A stretch of 64,000 nucleotides of DNA, from contig JAIUOA010000003.1 in assembly GCA_020161295.1 (NCBI GenBank), positions 1-64,000 of the forward strand, in the 5' to 3' direction. The stretch is from Bacillota bacterium. GTDB taxonomy: Bacteria; Bacillota; Clostridia; Peptostreptococcales; Acidaminobacteraceae. Within the stretch, counting starts at the first letter, position 1. Every line of letters starts with the position of its first letter. The position numbers and the translations under genes were made by a program. Positions 44,435 to 53,042 of the stretch are shown here, one piece after another. The notes under the pieces are model-generated. The model worked only from the letters and a program-made list of their open reading frames with translations, searched no databases and was not told where the DNA came from.

Positions 44435-46516
44435 ATGTCAGAGACGATTCACCAAGAACAAGACATTCAGAAGTCGTTTGATGCGGGCATCATGAAAAGG
44501 CTTTTAAAATACGCTAAACCGCAGGCTTTTCTACTGTTCATCAGCATTATTCTCATGCTCATGGTCACCGCACTGGACCTCGGAATCCCTTATATCACTA
44601 AAATCGCCATCGACGACTACATCTCGCCACGTCAGCAAGCCGTGGCCGTCGATACAGATGGCTCACTCACCTATGTGGGGATCTTTGATCGGTTGTTCGG
44701 CGGGTTTAATGACACCCCCACAGCTCAGTCAAATCAGCTACCTGGTACTGTCTATGATTATCAGGGCGACCTCGTTCTGATTTCTGGCATGGCCCCTGCC
44801 GATTCACTGGAAGGCTTCACACTGATGCTGGACGAGGGAAAAGCTTCCCTGGGAAATCAAACGTATGACGCGAGGGGATTGACACCCGAAGAAATTAAAG
44901 CGCTTAAAACCCATAATAAAGCGCAGGTCGGCGCACTGACGGTTTCCCTGCTCTCATTACTCATCGCCAGCTTTTTCGCCACCTTCGGCCACACGTATTT
45001 TCTGAACTACGCCAGCCAAAAGATCGTGTACAGCATGCGCGAGGAGCTGTATAACCATATTCAGCGCATGAGTCTCAGCTTTTTCGATAAGAACCCAGTG
45101 GGGCGACTCGTCACGCGTGTGTCAAACGATATGGACAACATCAACGAAATGTTCACGAACGTGGTGGTCAGCTCCGTGAAAGACTTCCTACTGCTGGGCG
45201 GCACCGTGGTGGTCATGGCGTTCATCGATTTAAAGCTCACTTTGATCATCTTTAGCACCATGCCACTGGTGCTGCTTTCCGCCTCGATTTTCAGACGCAA
45301 AGCCCGAAAAGTACAGCGCGATGTGAAGGTGAAAATCGCTCGTATCAACGCCACGCTGGCCGAAAACATCAACGGCATGAAAATCATCCAAATTTTCAAC
45401 AAACAAAAAGGCATCTACGACGATTTCGACGTCATCAATAAAGACTTCCTCGACAGCTCCATCGAAGAAACCCACGTCTACGCCATCTTCCGTCCTACCA
45501 TGAACCTCGCGTATTCACTCTCGTTAGCGTTACTCTTATGGTTCGGCGGCGGCGACGCTATCAAAGGCATCGTCGAGCTGGGGGTCCTCGTGGCCTTCAT
45601 CACCTACACCCAGCAATTTTTCCGCCCGATCATGGACCTCAGTGAAAAATTCAACATTCTGCAGTCCTCCATGGCCAGCGCTGAGCGCATCTTCCTTCTG
45701 CTGGACGAACAGGTGGCGGTTAAAAATCCAGAACAGCCAAAGGTCCTCACCCCTGAGAATTTTAGGGGCGAAATCGCCTTCGAAGACGTGTGGTTCAGTT
45801 ATATGGCCGATCCTAAAACCACCGACGATTACGTCCTCAAAGGGGTGTCCTTCCACGCAAAACCCGGTGAGGCCATCGCACTCGTGGGCGCCACAGGCTC
45901 AGGAAAAACCACCATTATCAGTCTACTCAACCGATTTTACGACATCCAAAAGGGCCGCATCACTGTGGACGGCATCGACATCCGCGAGCTGGACAAACGC
46001 AGCCTGCGCGAGCATATCGGTATCGTGCTTCAGGACGTCTTCCTCTTCTCCGGCGACATTAAAGGCAACATCCGCCTCTATAACGAAGCCATCAGCGACG
46101 AGAAGATTAAGGAAATCTCCCGTTATGTCAATGCAGACCACTTCATCTCAAAGCTTCCCGCAGGCTACGACGAACCCGTAGTAGAGCGCGGGGCGACGCT
46201 GTCGGCAGGTCAAAGGCAGCTTTTATCCTTCGCCAGAGCATTGGTGTTCAATCCAGGCATCCTCATCCTCGATGAAGCCACGTCCAACATCGACACCGAA
46301 ACCGAGCTCCTCATCCAGGATGCCATTAATAAAATTATCCAAAATCGCACCACCCTGATCGTGGCACATCGCCTTTCCACCATCCAGCATGCGGATAAGA
46401 TCATCGTCATGAGCAAAGGGGAAATCGTGGAGATGGGACGCCATCAGGAGCTTCTAATGAACCAAGGCATGTACTACGACCTCTACACGTTACAGTACAG
46501 CGAAGGAAATGCCTAG
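44435..46516 (+). CDS. ABC exporter subunit with catalytic glutamate (BmrD/YheH-like)
   Basis: This 693-residue half-transporter has Walker A VGATGSGKTT, Walker B GILILDEATSNID with an intact glutamate and signature LSAGQRQ, where the usual second serine position is changed. That is the complementary degeneracy expected opposite the first subunit. An insertion of about 90 residues between the first two membrane helices (residues 65-150) would lie outside the cell, as in YheH-type proteins. GGAGG precedes ATG 44435. The two proteins form one heterodimeric exporter with a single active ATP site. Confidence 0.9.
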   Translation: MSETIHQEQDIQKSFDAGIMKRLLKYAKPQAFLLFISIILMLMVTALDLGIPYITKIAIDDYISPRQQAVAVDTDGSLTYVGIFDRLFGGFNDTPTAQSNQLPGTVYDYQGDLVLISGMAPADSLEGFTLMLDEGKASLGNQTYDARGLTPEEIKALKTHNKAQVGALTVSLLSLLIASFFATFGHTYFLNYASQKIVYSMREELYNHIQRMSLSFFDKNPVGRLVTRVSNDMDNINEMFTNVVVSSVKDFLLLGGTVVVMAFIDLKLTLIIFSTMPLVLLSASIFRRKARKVQRDVKVKIARINATLAENINGMKIIQIFNKQKGIYDDFDVINKDFLDSSIEETHVYAIFRPTMNLAYSLSLALLLWFGGGDAIKGIVELGVLVAFITYTQQFFRPIMDLSEKFNILQSSMASAERIFLLLDEQVAVKNPEQPKVLTPENFRGEIAFEDVWFSYMADPKTTDDYVLKGVSFHAKPGEAIALVGATGSGKTTIISLLNRFYDIQKGRITVDGIDIRELDKRSLREHIGIVLQDVFLFSGDIKGNIRLYNEAISDEKIKEISRYVNADHFISKLPAGYDEPVVERGATLSAGQRQLLSFARALVFNPGILILDEATSNIDTETELLIQDAINKIIQNRTTLIVAHRLSTIQHADKIIVMSKGEIVEMGRHQELLMNQGMYYDLYTLQYSEGNA

Positions 46517-46596
46517 TCTTTACTTCCTTAATGTTTTATGTTATCCTAAGGGTGTAACTGATACACAGTATCAATAACTTAATAGAATGATTCACC

Positions 46597-46681
46597 TAGG
46601 GGTGCTTTGATTAGCTGAGAGCGCATGTGTGCGCAACCCTTTGAACCTGAACTAGTTAGCGCTAGCGGAGGAAAGTGTGGA
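46597..46681 (+). promoter_or_regulatory. Thiamine pyrophosphate (TPP) riboswitch
   Basis: GGGGTGC, the hallmark CTGAGA, a short stem (GCGCATGTGTGCGC), ACCCTTTGAACCTGA and then GGAGGAAAG match the THI-box consensus in order. It precedes a terminator and the thiamine transporter gene thiT. Confidence 0.95.
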
Positions 46682-46692
46682 ATAATAAAATT

Positions 46693-46727
46693 AAACCATT
46701 CCTTTTTCTCAAGGGATGGTTTTTTAT
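46693..46727 (+). terminator. TPP-controlled terminator upstream of thiT
   Basis: AAACCATTCC and GGGATGGTTT pair over a 9-base loop, followed by TTTTATTTG. Binding of TPP would favour this hairpin and stop transcription before thiT. Confidence 0.88.
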
Positions 46728-46797
46728 TTGACACCGACGAATCATTTAGACTGGCCACCGAATTCCGGTGAGCACACTTTAAATGGAGGTTTTTGTT

Positions 46798-47331
46798 ATG
46801 GAAAAGAAATCACTCTTCACCACCCGAATGCTGGTGGAAGGTGCGATGATGATCGCCATCGCCACCATCCTAAGCTTTATCAAAGTCGCTGAAATGCCTT
46901 ACGGTGGTTCCGTCACTGCAGGCAGCATGGTACCGATTCTCGTGTTCGCTTACCGCTGGGGCGGCGTGCGTGGCATGTTCGTGGGCATGGTCTATGGCCT
47001 CATCCAGTTCATGATCGATCCTTATTCAGCACATCCCATCTCTGTCCTCTTAGATTATCCAGTGGCCTTCGGCGCACTCGGAACCCTCGGCTTCTTCGCC
47101 AATCGCGAGTCGGGCCTTCCTAAAATCGCCACAGGCATCATCGTGGCCATCGGCCTCCGCTTCGTTTCACACTTCCTCTCAGGCATTATCTTCTTCTACA
47201 TGTATGCCCCAGAAGGCATGTCCCCTGTCCTCTACTCGGCAGGCTATAACGCCTTCTACCTCGTTCCTGAGATGATCATCTCGTTCGGTGTGTTCTTATT
47301 ACTGAGAAAGCCGTTAATGCAGGTTAAGTAA
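46798..47331 (+). CDS. thiT: ThiT, thiamine-binding S component of an ECF transporter
   Basis: This 177-residue membrane protein has six helices and conserved ThiT positions: EGAMMIAIATILSFIK, GGSVTAGSMVPI, AYRWGGVRGMFVGMVYG and SHFLSGIIFF. It binds thiamine and works with the shared EcfAAT module, which is not in this window. ATG 46798 is preceded by GGAGGT; the ATG at 46783 overlaps that site. The TPP riboswitch upstream confirms the role. Confidence 0.95.
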   Translation: MEKKSLFTTRMLVEGAMMIAIATILSFIKVAEMPYGGSVTAGSMVPILVFAYRWGGVRGMFVGMVYGLIQFMIDPYSAHPISVLLDYPVAFGALGTLGFFANRESGLPKIATGIIVAIGLRFVSHFLSGIIFFYMYAPEGMSPVLYSAGYNAFYLVPEMIISFGVFLLLRKPLMQVK

Positions 47332-47381
47332 TTATCGCGCTCTTCGGCTGAGCCCATCAAATGCTTACCACATCAAATGAT

Positions 47382-47491
47382 GAGCCCATCAAATCCTTCC
47401 TTCTCACTTGGTCCTCGGGCACTTTTCCTATTTTTCTAATAGTGGATAAAGTGCCCTGCGGAATCGTTCGAGCGGATTGTTTGATGGGCTC
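47382..47491 (+). repeat. Dispersed hairpin element, copy 1
   Basis: Arms GAGCCCATCAAA and TTTGATGGGCTC enclose the conserved core: CTTGGTCCTCGGGCACTTT and AAAGTGCCCTGCGGAATCG, then TTCGAGC. It follows thiT in sense direction. A partial second copy of the left arm lies at 47349-47362. The remainder of 47492-47683 has nothing recognisable. Confidence 0.8.
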
Positions 47492-47683
47492 ATTTGTTTA
47501 ATAGATCCGAAAAATCAAAAATGAAAGTCAACCCAAAATATAACCCTTTAATTTGCACCTTGTGAAATAATTTATAATCATTAACCGTATTTTATAGATT
47601 ACCGGCGCGACTAATGCGGTATATACATAACAGCTGAGAATTTTTATCATTACAAAACATCTTAAACTAAGGAGGCACCACCC

Positions 47684-48094
47684 ATGAGAATCGTTCCTTA
47701 TTTGAATTTTGGTGGCCAAGCTGAGGAAGCGCTTCATTTTTATGCTAGTGCACTCGGAGGAAAAGCTAGTGACATCATGCGTTTCGGCGACAACCCATTC
47801 CCTGGTATGTCTGAGGAAATGAAAAACTTCGTCATGCATACGGAGCTCCACTTTGATGACTTCTATTTCTACCTCTCTGATACGTTTGATCCTGAAAGCT
47901 TAAATCGTGGCAATGCAAACACCATGCACATCGACTGCGATTCTGAAGATCAGCTCAGAAGCTTCTTCGGTGCTTTACGGGAAGGCGCAACGACGGTCAA
48001 AGAACCTGAAGATACCTTCTGGGGTGCAATATATGGCGATTTAGTCGACAAGTTCGGAGTACAATGGAGCTTCAACTATCAAAAACCAGAATAG
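47684..48094 (+). CDS. PhnB-like VOC superfamily protein
   Basis: This 136-residue protein begins RIVPYLNFGGQAEEALHFYA and has FGVQWSFNYQ at the end, the pattern of PhnB/YjdN-type members of the vicinal oxygen chelate fold. Most are small dimers of unknown substrate; some bind antibiotics or DNA lesions. AAGGAGG precedes ATG 47684. The next gene follows 40 bp later in the same direction. Confidence 0.87.
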   Translation: MRIVPYLNFGGQAEEALHFYASALGGKASDIMRFGDNPFPGMSEEMKNFVMHTELHFDDFYFYLSDTFDPESLNRGNANTMHIDCDSEDQLRSFFGALREGATTVKEPEDTFWGAIYGDLVDKFGVQWSFNYQKPE

Positions 48095-48134
48095 TAACTA
48101 ATCATAAACCCTCAAACGTTTGAAAGGAGGTGCC

Positions 48135-48686
48135 ATGCCGATCTTTACCTTTAAATCCGATGTCCTCGTTTACGGAAACCATAAAATCATCAAGCTTCCT
48201 GACGAAATCAGTAGCCAGCTGTCCTCTAGAGGCATGAACTTCGCAGAGATCCGTTTTTTGAGTAATGGCGGTCAGCCTGACGTGGATGCCAAACCCGCAT
48301 ACGCGCTTCCCCTTGAGCCTGACGGTAATGGAAGTCACTGGTTCTATGTGCCACCATCTGTTTACGAGGTCGTTAACACGAAGAGCATCCTCGAAATTCA
48401 GCTGACACCTCTTGAGGAGTGGCCATCGCCAGAGGTTCCTGATGATTTTATCGAAGGACTTAAGCTAAGTGCACTTTATGACTTTTACCACGACTTAACC
48501 CCAAAAGCGCAGTGGGAATGGATGCGCTGGATTCAAATGACCAACAATCCATCCACCCGCGAAAAACGCATCACCGTCAGCATGGACAAAATGCATAAAG
48601 GCATGAAACGCCCTTGCTGCTTCGATCAAACCCGCTGCACTGACTATCGGATCTGCAGTAACGGGATTCTGAAAATCACTTTATAA
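48135..48686 (+). CDS. YdeI/OmdA-type protein with DUF1905 domain
   Basis: This 183-residue protein has an N-terminal beta domain of DUF1905 type (VYGNHKIIKLPDEI) and a C-terminal OmdA-like helical part (ALYDFYHDLTPKAQWEWMRW and TNNPSTREKRI). Two cysteine pairs near the end (RPCCFDQTRC and YRICS) are an addition that might bind metal. Function unknown. ATG 48135 follows AAAGGAGG. It pairs with the VOC protein upstream. Confidence 0.8.
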   Translation: MPIFTFKSDVLVYGNHKIIKLPDEISSQLSSRGMNFAEIRFLSNGGQPDVDAKPAYALPLEPDGNGSHWFYVPPSVYEVVNTKSILEIQLTPLEEWPSPEVPDDFIEGLKLSALYDFYHDLTPKAQWEWMRWIQMTNNPSTREKRITVSMDKMHKGMKRPCCFDQTRCTDYRICSNGILKITL

Positions 48687-48689
48687 GAC

Positions 48690-48750
48690 AAATCGCCTGA
48701 GTGCATGCGCTTCCGCTTGGTCCTCGGGCATTTTCTTTGTCATCTAAACA
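48690..48750 (+). repeat. Dispersed hairpin element, copy 2 (left half only)
   Basis: The sequence from CAAATCGCCTGAGTGC through CTTGGTCCTCGGGCATTTTC matches copy 3 almost exactly, but the right half is missing. It starts within 4 bases of the stop of the preceding gene. A truncated copy supports the idea that the element spreads or is rearranged as a unit. Confidence 0.75.
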
Positions 48751-48868
48751 TCTACTAAAGCCATAATATCGATGCATCAATAATATTCGTTTGTGCGTTT
48801 GCTTTTCAGTGACTGATTTGATATTATAGGATGAAGCATTTGTAGTCTTAAGATTCACGGAGGGCAAC

Positions 48869-49918
48869 ATGGACCATCAAGAACCTAAACATGAAAGGCG
48901 TATTCGATATAAAGGCACCCATCCAAAAGCGTTTAAAGAAAAATATAAAGAACTTCAACCTGAGAAATATGCAGAGGATGTCGAGAAAATTATAAAAAAG
49001 GGAAACACCCCCGCCGGTATGCACCGTTCCATTTGTGTCACAGAGATTTTAGAGTTTCTGCAGGTCAAACCCGGTCAAGTAGGTCTCGATGCAACTTTGG
49101 GCTATGGTGGCCACACACATGAGCTTTTAAAATGTTTAAATGGAAAGGGTCACCTCTATGCCACTGATGTCGACCCTATAGAATTGCCACGGACACGCGA
49201 ACGATTGGCTGGATTTGGTTTTGGTCCTGAAATATTGACGATTAAGCATCTGAATTTTTCAGGAATTGATCAAGTATTTGAGGAATCTGGTCCTTTAAAT
49301 TTTGTTCTTGCGGATCTCGGCGTCTCTTCTATGCAAATTGATAATCCAGATAGAGGATTTTCATTTAAAAGCGAAGGCCCCCTGGATTTGCGCTTGAATC
49401 CTGAAAGAGGCATTTCGGCAGCTGAGCGGCTGAAAACCGTCAGCAAAGATGAGTTACAAGGCATGCTTTTCGAAAATTCTGATGAACCCAATGCAGAACT
49501 GATCGCACGTGCCATTGTTTCACAAAGACGAAAAGGTCATGGCATTAAGACGACCACAGAGCTTAAGCAAGTTATAAGTGATGCGCTTAAGTTTATCCCT
49601 GAAAGCACAAGGGATCAAGAAGTGAAAAAAGCGTGTCAAAGATGCTTCCAAGCACTGAGAATTGATGTAAACAGTGAATTTGAAGTCCTGTATGAATTTC
49701 TCGAAAAGTTGCCTGCAGCCCTAGCACCAGGTGGTCGTGTGGCAATCCTCACCTTTCACTCTGGAGAAGATCGCCTCGTCAAGAAAGCCTTTAAGCAACA
49801 TTTACGCGAAGGCCTATATAGCGAGGTTGCCTCTGAGCCGATTAGACCAACAGTTGAGGAGTGTGCAACGAACTCACGTGCCCGTTCCGCGAAGCTGCGT
49901 TGGGCGATAAAAGCATAA
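48869..49918 (+). CDS. RsmH-like 16S rRNA (cytosine-N4) methyltransferase, stand-alone paralogue
   Basis: This 349-residue SAM-dependent methyltransferase has GLDATLGYGGHTHELL (SAM loop), FVLADLGVSSMQID (catalytic motif) and ILTFHSGEDRLVKKAF, which define RsmH/MraW. It carries an extra N-terminal stretch of about 50 residues (RIRYKGTHPKAFKEKYKELQ) absent from the cell-division-cluster enzyme and is not beside ftsL or mraZ. It is probably a second RsmH-type enzyme with another target or condition of use. GGAGG precedes ATG 48869. Confidence 0.88.
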   Translation: MDHQEPKHERRIRYKGTHPKAFKEKYKELQPEKYAEDVEKIIKKGNTPAGMHRSICVTEILEFLQVKPGQVGLDATLGYGGHTHELLKCLNGKGHLYATDVDPIELPRTRERLAGFGFGPEILTIKHLNFSGIDQVFEESGPLNFVLADLGVSSMQIDNPDRGFSFKSEGPLDLRLNPERGISAAERLKTVSKDELQGMLFENSDEPNAELIARAIVSQRRKGHGIKTTTELKQVISDALKFIPESTRDQEVKKACQRCFQALRIDVNSEFEVLYEFLEKLPAALAPGGRVAILTFHSGEDRLVKKAFKQHLREGLYSEVASEPIRPTVEECATNSRARSAKLRWAIKA

Positions 49919-49921
49919 TAA

Positions 49922-49952
49922 TACGCCCTTCGTGAATCGAAGGGCATTTTTT
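49922..49952 (+). terminator. Terminator of the RsmH-like gene
   Basis: GCCCTTCG and CGAAGGGC pair across a 5-base loop, followed by ATTTTTT, directly after the stop codon. Confidence 0.85.
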
Positions 49953-50092
49953 ATGTCCAGCGAAGTGAAAGTTGATCGTTTCCGAGAATTAGGCGATTTA
50001 ATATTATTTAATATAACTTTAACTTTATTAAACATGAAATTAATGTATAATTTAATTAAACTCATATAATTAGGCAATTAAAGGAGCGAACC

Positions 50093-50398
50093 ATGACTGA
50101 ACGTCAACTACCCGAATGGCTAAACGACCTTGATGAAGAGGATTTTTCATTTATAAAAAAGTTCCTACTCTCGTCAGGTTCCCTAAAGGAAATGGCGACA
50201 CTCTATGGCGTGTCGTACCCAACCGTGCGTCTCAGGCTCGATCGATTGATTCAAAAAATCAAAATCACAGAGGATCGCACCGAGGAGCCCTATATCGCAC
50301 TGATCAAAAAAATGGCAGTGAACGAAAAAATCGATTTCGACACCGCCAAGCTACTGATATCCGAATACCGTAAACAAAAGGAGAACCGCTATGACTAA
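50093..50398 (+). CDS. DUF2089 family protein
   Basis: This 101-residue protein has LDEEDFSFIKKFLLSSGSLK followed by EMATLYGVSYPTVRLRLDRL, a helix-turn-helix-like pattern that defines DUF2089. Members are thought to be small transcriptional regulators. AAAGGAG precedes ATG 50093. Its last eight bases overlap the next gene, a small membrane protein, as is usual for DUF2089 partners. Confidence 0.85.
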   Translation: MTERQLPEWLNDLDEEDFSFIKKFLLSSGSLKEMATLYGVSYPTVRLRLDRLIQKIKITEDRTEEPYIALIKKMAVNEKIDFDTAKLLISEYRKQKENRYD

Positions 50399-50708
50399 CT
50401 TACGTGCACTCATTGTTTTACCGATTTTACTGATCCTTCTCATCGTCACCTTCTTTATCCAGTTCAGGCTAGCGAAGCAAAAAAACAAATGGCCTGGTCT
50501 AATTTTTCCTATCTTTTTCACCTTAATCGCCGCATTTCTCGCGTTCGGCGCCACCATCTACACAGGCGATATCATCAGCCTACTCCTTACCTTCGTCGTC
50601 TATCTCATCCCGGCGATCATCCACCTGCTCATCTATGTCATCGTTAGAAGTAATCAGCACTTTAAAAACCAACAGGAAATTGATAAGATGAAGCTCCAAG
50701 ATTTATAG
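50391..50708 (+). CDS. Small membrane protein paired with the DUF2089 protein
   Basis: This 105-residue protein has three hydrophobic segments (about 6-24, 36-54, 62-86) and a charged C-terminal tail. It overlaps the DUF2089 gene by 8 bp, so translation is coupled and the two probably act together, for instance as a membrane sensor and its regulator. I know no function for it. Confidence 0.75.
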   Translation: MTNLRALIVLPILLILLIVTFFIQFRLAKQKNKWPGLIFPIFFTLIAAFLAFGATIYTGDIISLLLTFVVYLIPAIIHLLIYVIVRSNQHFKNQQEIDKMKLQDL

Positions 50709-50725
50709 TATAAATGGAGGTCCAC

Positions 50726-51289
50726 ATGGAAAAGCTTAGATGCGAATGGCTCAATATGTCGAATGCACTTTATGTAAAATATCACGATGAGGAGTGGGGT
50801 GTCCCCGTACACGATGACAGAACGCTCTTTGAAATGCTTATCCTTGAGGGTGCGCAGGCGGGTCTCTCGTGGGAGACCATCTTAAAAAAGCGCGACAACT
50901 ATCGTCACGCCTTTGCGAATTTTGATGCTGAAACGATTGCAACCTATACAGAAGCCGATGTGGAACGTCTGATGCAAGACGCCGGCATCGTGCGAAACCG
51001 CCTAAAAATTAACGCCACACTCCTGAACGCACGTGTCTTTCTAGAAATTCAGAGAGAATTCGGCACCTTCGACCGCTACCTCTGGAATTTCGTGAACGGC
51101 GTTCCCATTCATAACCATTTCGATACCATTAAAGAGATTCCCGCTAAAACCGAGCTCTCCGACCGGATCTCAAAGGACCTCAAAAAGCGCGGCATGAAAT
51201 TCGTAGGCAGCACCATCATCTACGCCTACATGCAGGCCGTCGGCCTCGTAAACGACCACACCAAGCGCTGCTACCACTATAAAAAGTAA
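50726..51289 (+). CDS. tag: DNA-3-methyladenine glycosylase I
   Basis: This 187-residue base-excision enzyme removes 3-methyladenine from DNA. It has RCEWLN, YHDEEWGVPVHDDRTLFEML, EGAQAGLSWETILKKRDNYR and VNDHTKRCYHY, the conserved positions of Tag, including the zinc ligands Cys and His at the two ends. GGAGGT precedes ATG 50726; the ATG at 50714 overlaps that site. It follows the DUF2089 pair closely. Confidence 0.95.
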   Translation: MEKLRCEWLNMSNALYVKYHDEEWGVPVHDDRTLFEMLILEGAQAGLSWETILKKRDNYRHAFANFDAETIATYTEADVERLMQDAGIVRNRLKINATLLNARVFLEIQREFGTFDRYLWNFVNGVPIHNHFDTIKEIPAKTELSDRISKDLKKRGMKFVGSTIIYAYMQAVGLVNDHTKRCYHYKK

Positions 51290-51443
51290 CGTCAAATCGC
51301 CTGAGTGCTTTATGCACTCTTGGCTCTAAGGCTTATTTTAAGTCAAAACACTTTATCGTCAAATCGCCTGAGTGCTTTATGCACTCTTGGCTCTAAGGCT
51401 TATTTTAAGTCAAAACACTTTATCGTCAAATCGCCTGAGTGCA
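51290..51443 (+). repeat. 67-bp tandem repeat (two and a third units)
   Basis: The unit beginning CGTCAAATCGCCTGAGTGC starts at 51290, 51357 and 51424, a period of 67 bp; the third unit passes into the hairpin element after 20 bases. Each full unit holds GAGTGC-TTTAT-GCACTC and CTTGGCTCTAAGGC, a diverged relative of the element core CTTGGTCCTCGGGC. It begins one base after the tag stop codon. Confidence 0.85.
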
Positions 51444-51540
51444 TGCGCCTTCGCTTGGTCCTCGGGCATTTTCTTTGTCGTTTAAACATTTGAGAAAATG
51501 CCCTGCGGAATCGCTCCAGCGCATACCTCAAGCGATTTGC
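51424..51540 (+). repeat. Dispersed hairpin element, copy 3
   Basis: Arms CAAATCGCCTGAG... and ...CTCAAGCGATTTG, with inner GCATGCGC / GCGCAT, enclose the core (CTTGGTCCTCGGGCATTTTC and GAAAATGCCCTGCGGAATCG). In the core stem, GGGCATTTTC/GAAAATGCCC replaces GGGCACTTT/AAAGTGCCC of other copies, a compensated change. Confidence 0.82.
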
Positions 51541-51740
51541 CTACTGATGCGTACAAAAATGAGCACGAAGAGACAATTACTGCACTAACTACAGCAACTA
51601 TGCCTTTAACATAACTTTTCACGTAACATATGCAATGTTAAACTAAAATATATGTTACAAATCGCATTTAAATATCAATCGGTTCATATACACTATGTAT
51701 TACTCATCCCCTCGAGAAGCATCACTGTCTATGATTAAAG

Positions 51741-51849
51741 CCGCCCCCTCCACGGGTTTGCTCGAACGATTCCGCAGGGTACTTTCATCCTTATTAAAAC
51801 CAGAGAAAGTGCCCGAGGACCAAGTGAGAGTGAACCCGTGGTGGGGCGG
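51741..51849 (-). repeat. Dispersed hairpin element, copy 4
   Basis: Minus-strand orientation, downstream of the DUF302 gene. Arms CCGCCCC...ACGGGTT and AACCCGT...GGGGCGG enclose the core (on the plus strand GCTCGAACGATTCCGCAGGG, ACTTTC, GAAAGTGCCCGAGGACCAAG). The right part is duplicated at 51909. Confidence 0.82.
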
Positions 51850-51962
51850 CTTATTCATTTTTCGCTTCTTGAGGGGATGAACTTGAACTTAGCGCGCTCC
51901 ATGAACCGGTGAGAGTGAACCCGTGGTGGGGCAGCTTACTCATTTTTCGCTTCTTGTGGGGG
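51824..51962. repeat. 85-bp-offset duplication of an element arm
   Basis: Bases 51824-51877 and 51909-51962 match with few changes (GTGAGAGTGAACCCGTGGTG, TTTTTCGCTTCTTG). The second copy lacks the rest of the element core. It suggests local duplication of the arm and flank. Confidence 0.75.
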
Positions 51963-51966
51963 TGAA

Positions 51967-52353
51967 TTATACCGCCTTTTCAATCGCTGCTACTAATGCT
52001 TCTTCAACCTCAGCAGCAACCATCTTAAGTGCCTCTGATCCAAGCATCGCCATGAGTTCAGTTGGCTTCGGCATCCCCATGAACACCTCTCCTCCTTTTT
52101 CATAGACGGCGACCTTACAAGGCAAAAAGAAGCCTGCTTCACGATTTTCCAACAGGACCTTTTGCGCTTTCACCGGATTGCATACCTCTAAAATCATAAA
52201 ATTATCGTCGAATGCTAGCCCCTTCTCATGGAGCTTATCTTTGAAATTCAGTTGCCACAATGTCCCAAAACCGACAGAGGCACATGCCTCCTTAAGCGAC
52301 ATCACTGCATCATCGAAGCTTTTATCCGTCTTTACCTGGTAAATCAACTCCAT
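51967..52353 (-). CDS. DUF302 family protein
   Basis: This 128-residue protein matches DUF302: YQVKTDKSFDDAVMSLKEAC, FMILEVCNPVKAQKVL and LPCKVAVYEKGGEVFMGMPK. Members are small proteins of unknown function often seen in anaerobes with redox or metal stress genes. GGAGGT precedes ATG 52353. It is monocistronic, with hairpin element copy 4 downstream. Confidence 0.87.
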   Translation of the reverse strand: MELIYQVKTDKSFDDAVMSLKEACASVGFGTLWQLNFKDKLHEKGLAFDDNFMILEVCNPVKAQKVLLENREAGFFLPCKVAVYEKGGEVFMGMPKPTELMAMLGSEALKMVAAEVEEALVAAIEKAV

Positions 52354-52741
52354 AAGGTTACCTCCATACTTTAATCATGCTCTAATATCCTAGAGGGATT
52401 ATACCCACTCTCACGATCGACATTCAGTTCAGGCTTGTGAGTACGTCACATAAGACAAACAATCTGTAAGGTTTTATATGATTTTATATGGTTATGCCTG
52501 TTTTCTTGTGAATTTTATAACGTTAATTAATGGTTTTTTCATCTCTCGATTTCGTCTATCAACAATCATTTTACACCGGCACAAATTTTACCCCACTAAA
52601 TTCAATGCGCACAAGCTATCCGCATCTTTTCAACTCGCTATTTATTACAAAATGTTAAAATTAATCATCGAAATAATCGTTTATATTTTAACAAATAGAG
52701 GTAAAATAGAAGTATGATAACGACGACTAGGAGAGCCTGCT
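52354..52741. other. Intergenic region without recognisable genes
   Basis: This AT-rich gap of 388 bp separates divergent genes. An open frame at 52478-52717 has no ribosome site and a hydrophobic, low-complexity product, so I do not call it. TAAAAT near 52702 could be a -10 for the small gene at 52742. Nothing else stands out. Confidence 0.5.
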
Positions 52742-52966
52742 ATGAATCATTCAACTTGGTGTCACATAATTTTAGAAAACCTACAATCCATTAACCCCCA
52801 TTTAGCGCACCATGATCGCCCTTTTGAACCGGACTGGATTTCACTTAACACACCCAAGTCTGAAGCTTTAGACACTTCATATGAGTGGATCCATTATACA
52901 ATTTCATGTTTACCTGAGCCCATGGCTATAGATTATACTTACGATTACATGATGACCAGTATGTGA
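52742..52966 (+). CDS. 74-residue hypothetical protein
   Basis: AGGAG lies 8 bp before ATG 52742. The 74-residue product is rich in His, Trp, Tyr and Met (WCHIILENLQ, YEWIHYTISC, YDYMMTSM) and has no signal or membrane segment. I recognise no family. The good ribosome site and even codon use make it likely, but it could be a chance frame. Confidence 0.5.
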   Translation: MNHSTWCHIILENLQSINPHLAHHDRPFEPDWISLNTPKSEALDTSYEWIHYTISCLPEPMAIDYTYDYMMTSM

Positions 52967-53042
52967 CTGTCTAACTAGGGAAGGGGTACACACTTTTATA
53001 TCAAAATTATACTTAAAGAAAAATGTCATTATTGAAAATAAA

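Noticed and set aside
45642..46181. 179-residue frame inside the second ABC exporter gene
   Set aside because: Shadow frame; the exporter frame covers it with intact Walker and signature motifs.
52478..52717. 79-residue open frame
   Set aside because: No ribosome binding site, AT-rich low-complexity product, no recognisable motif.
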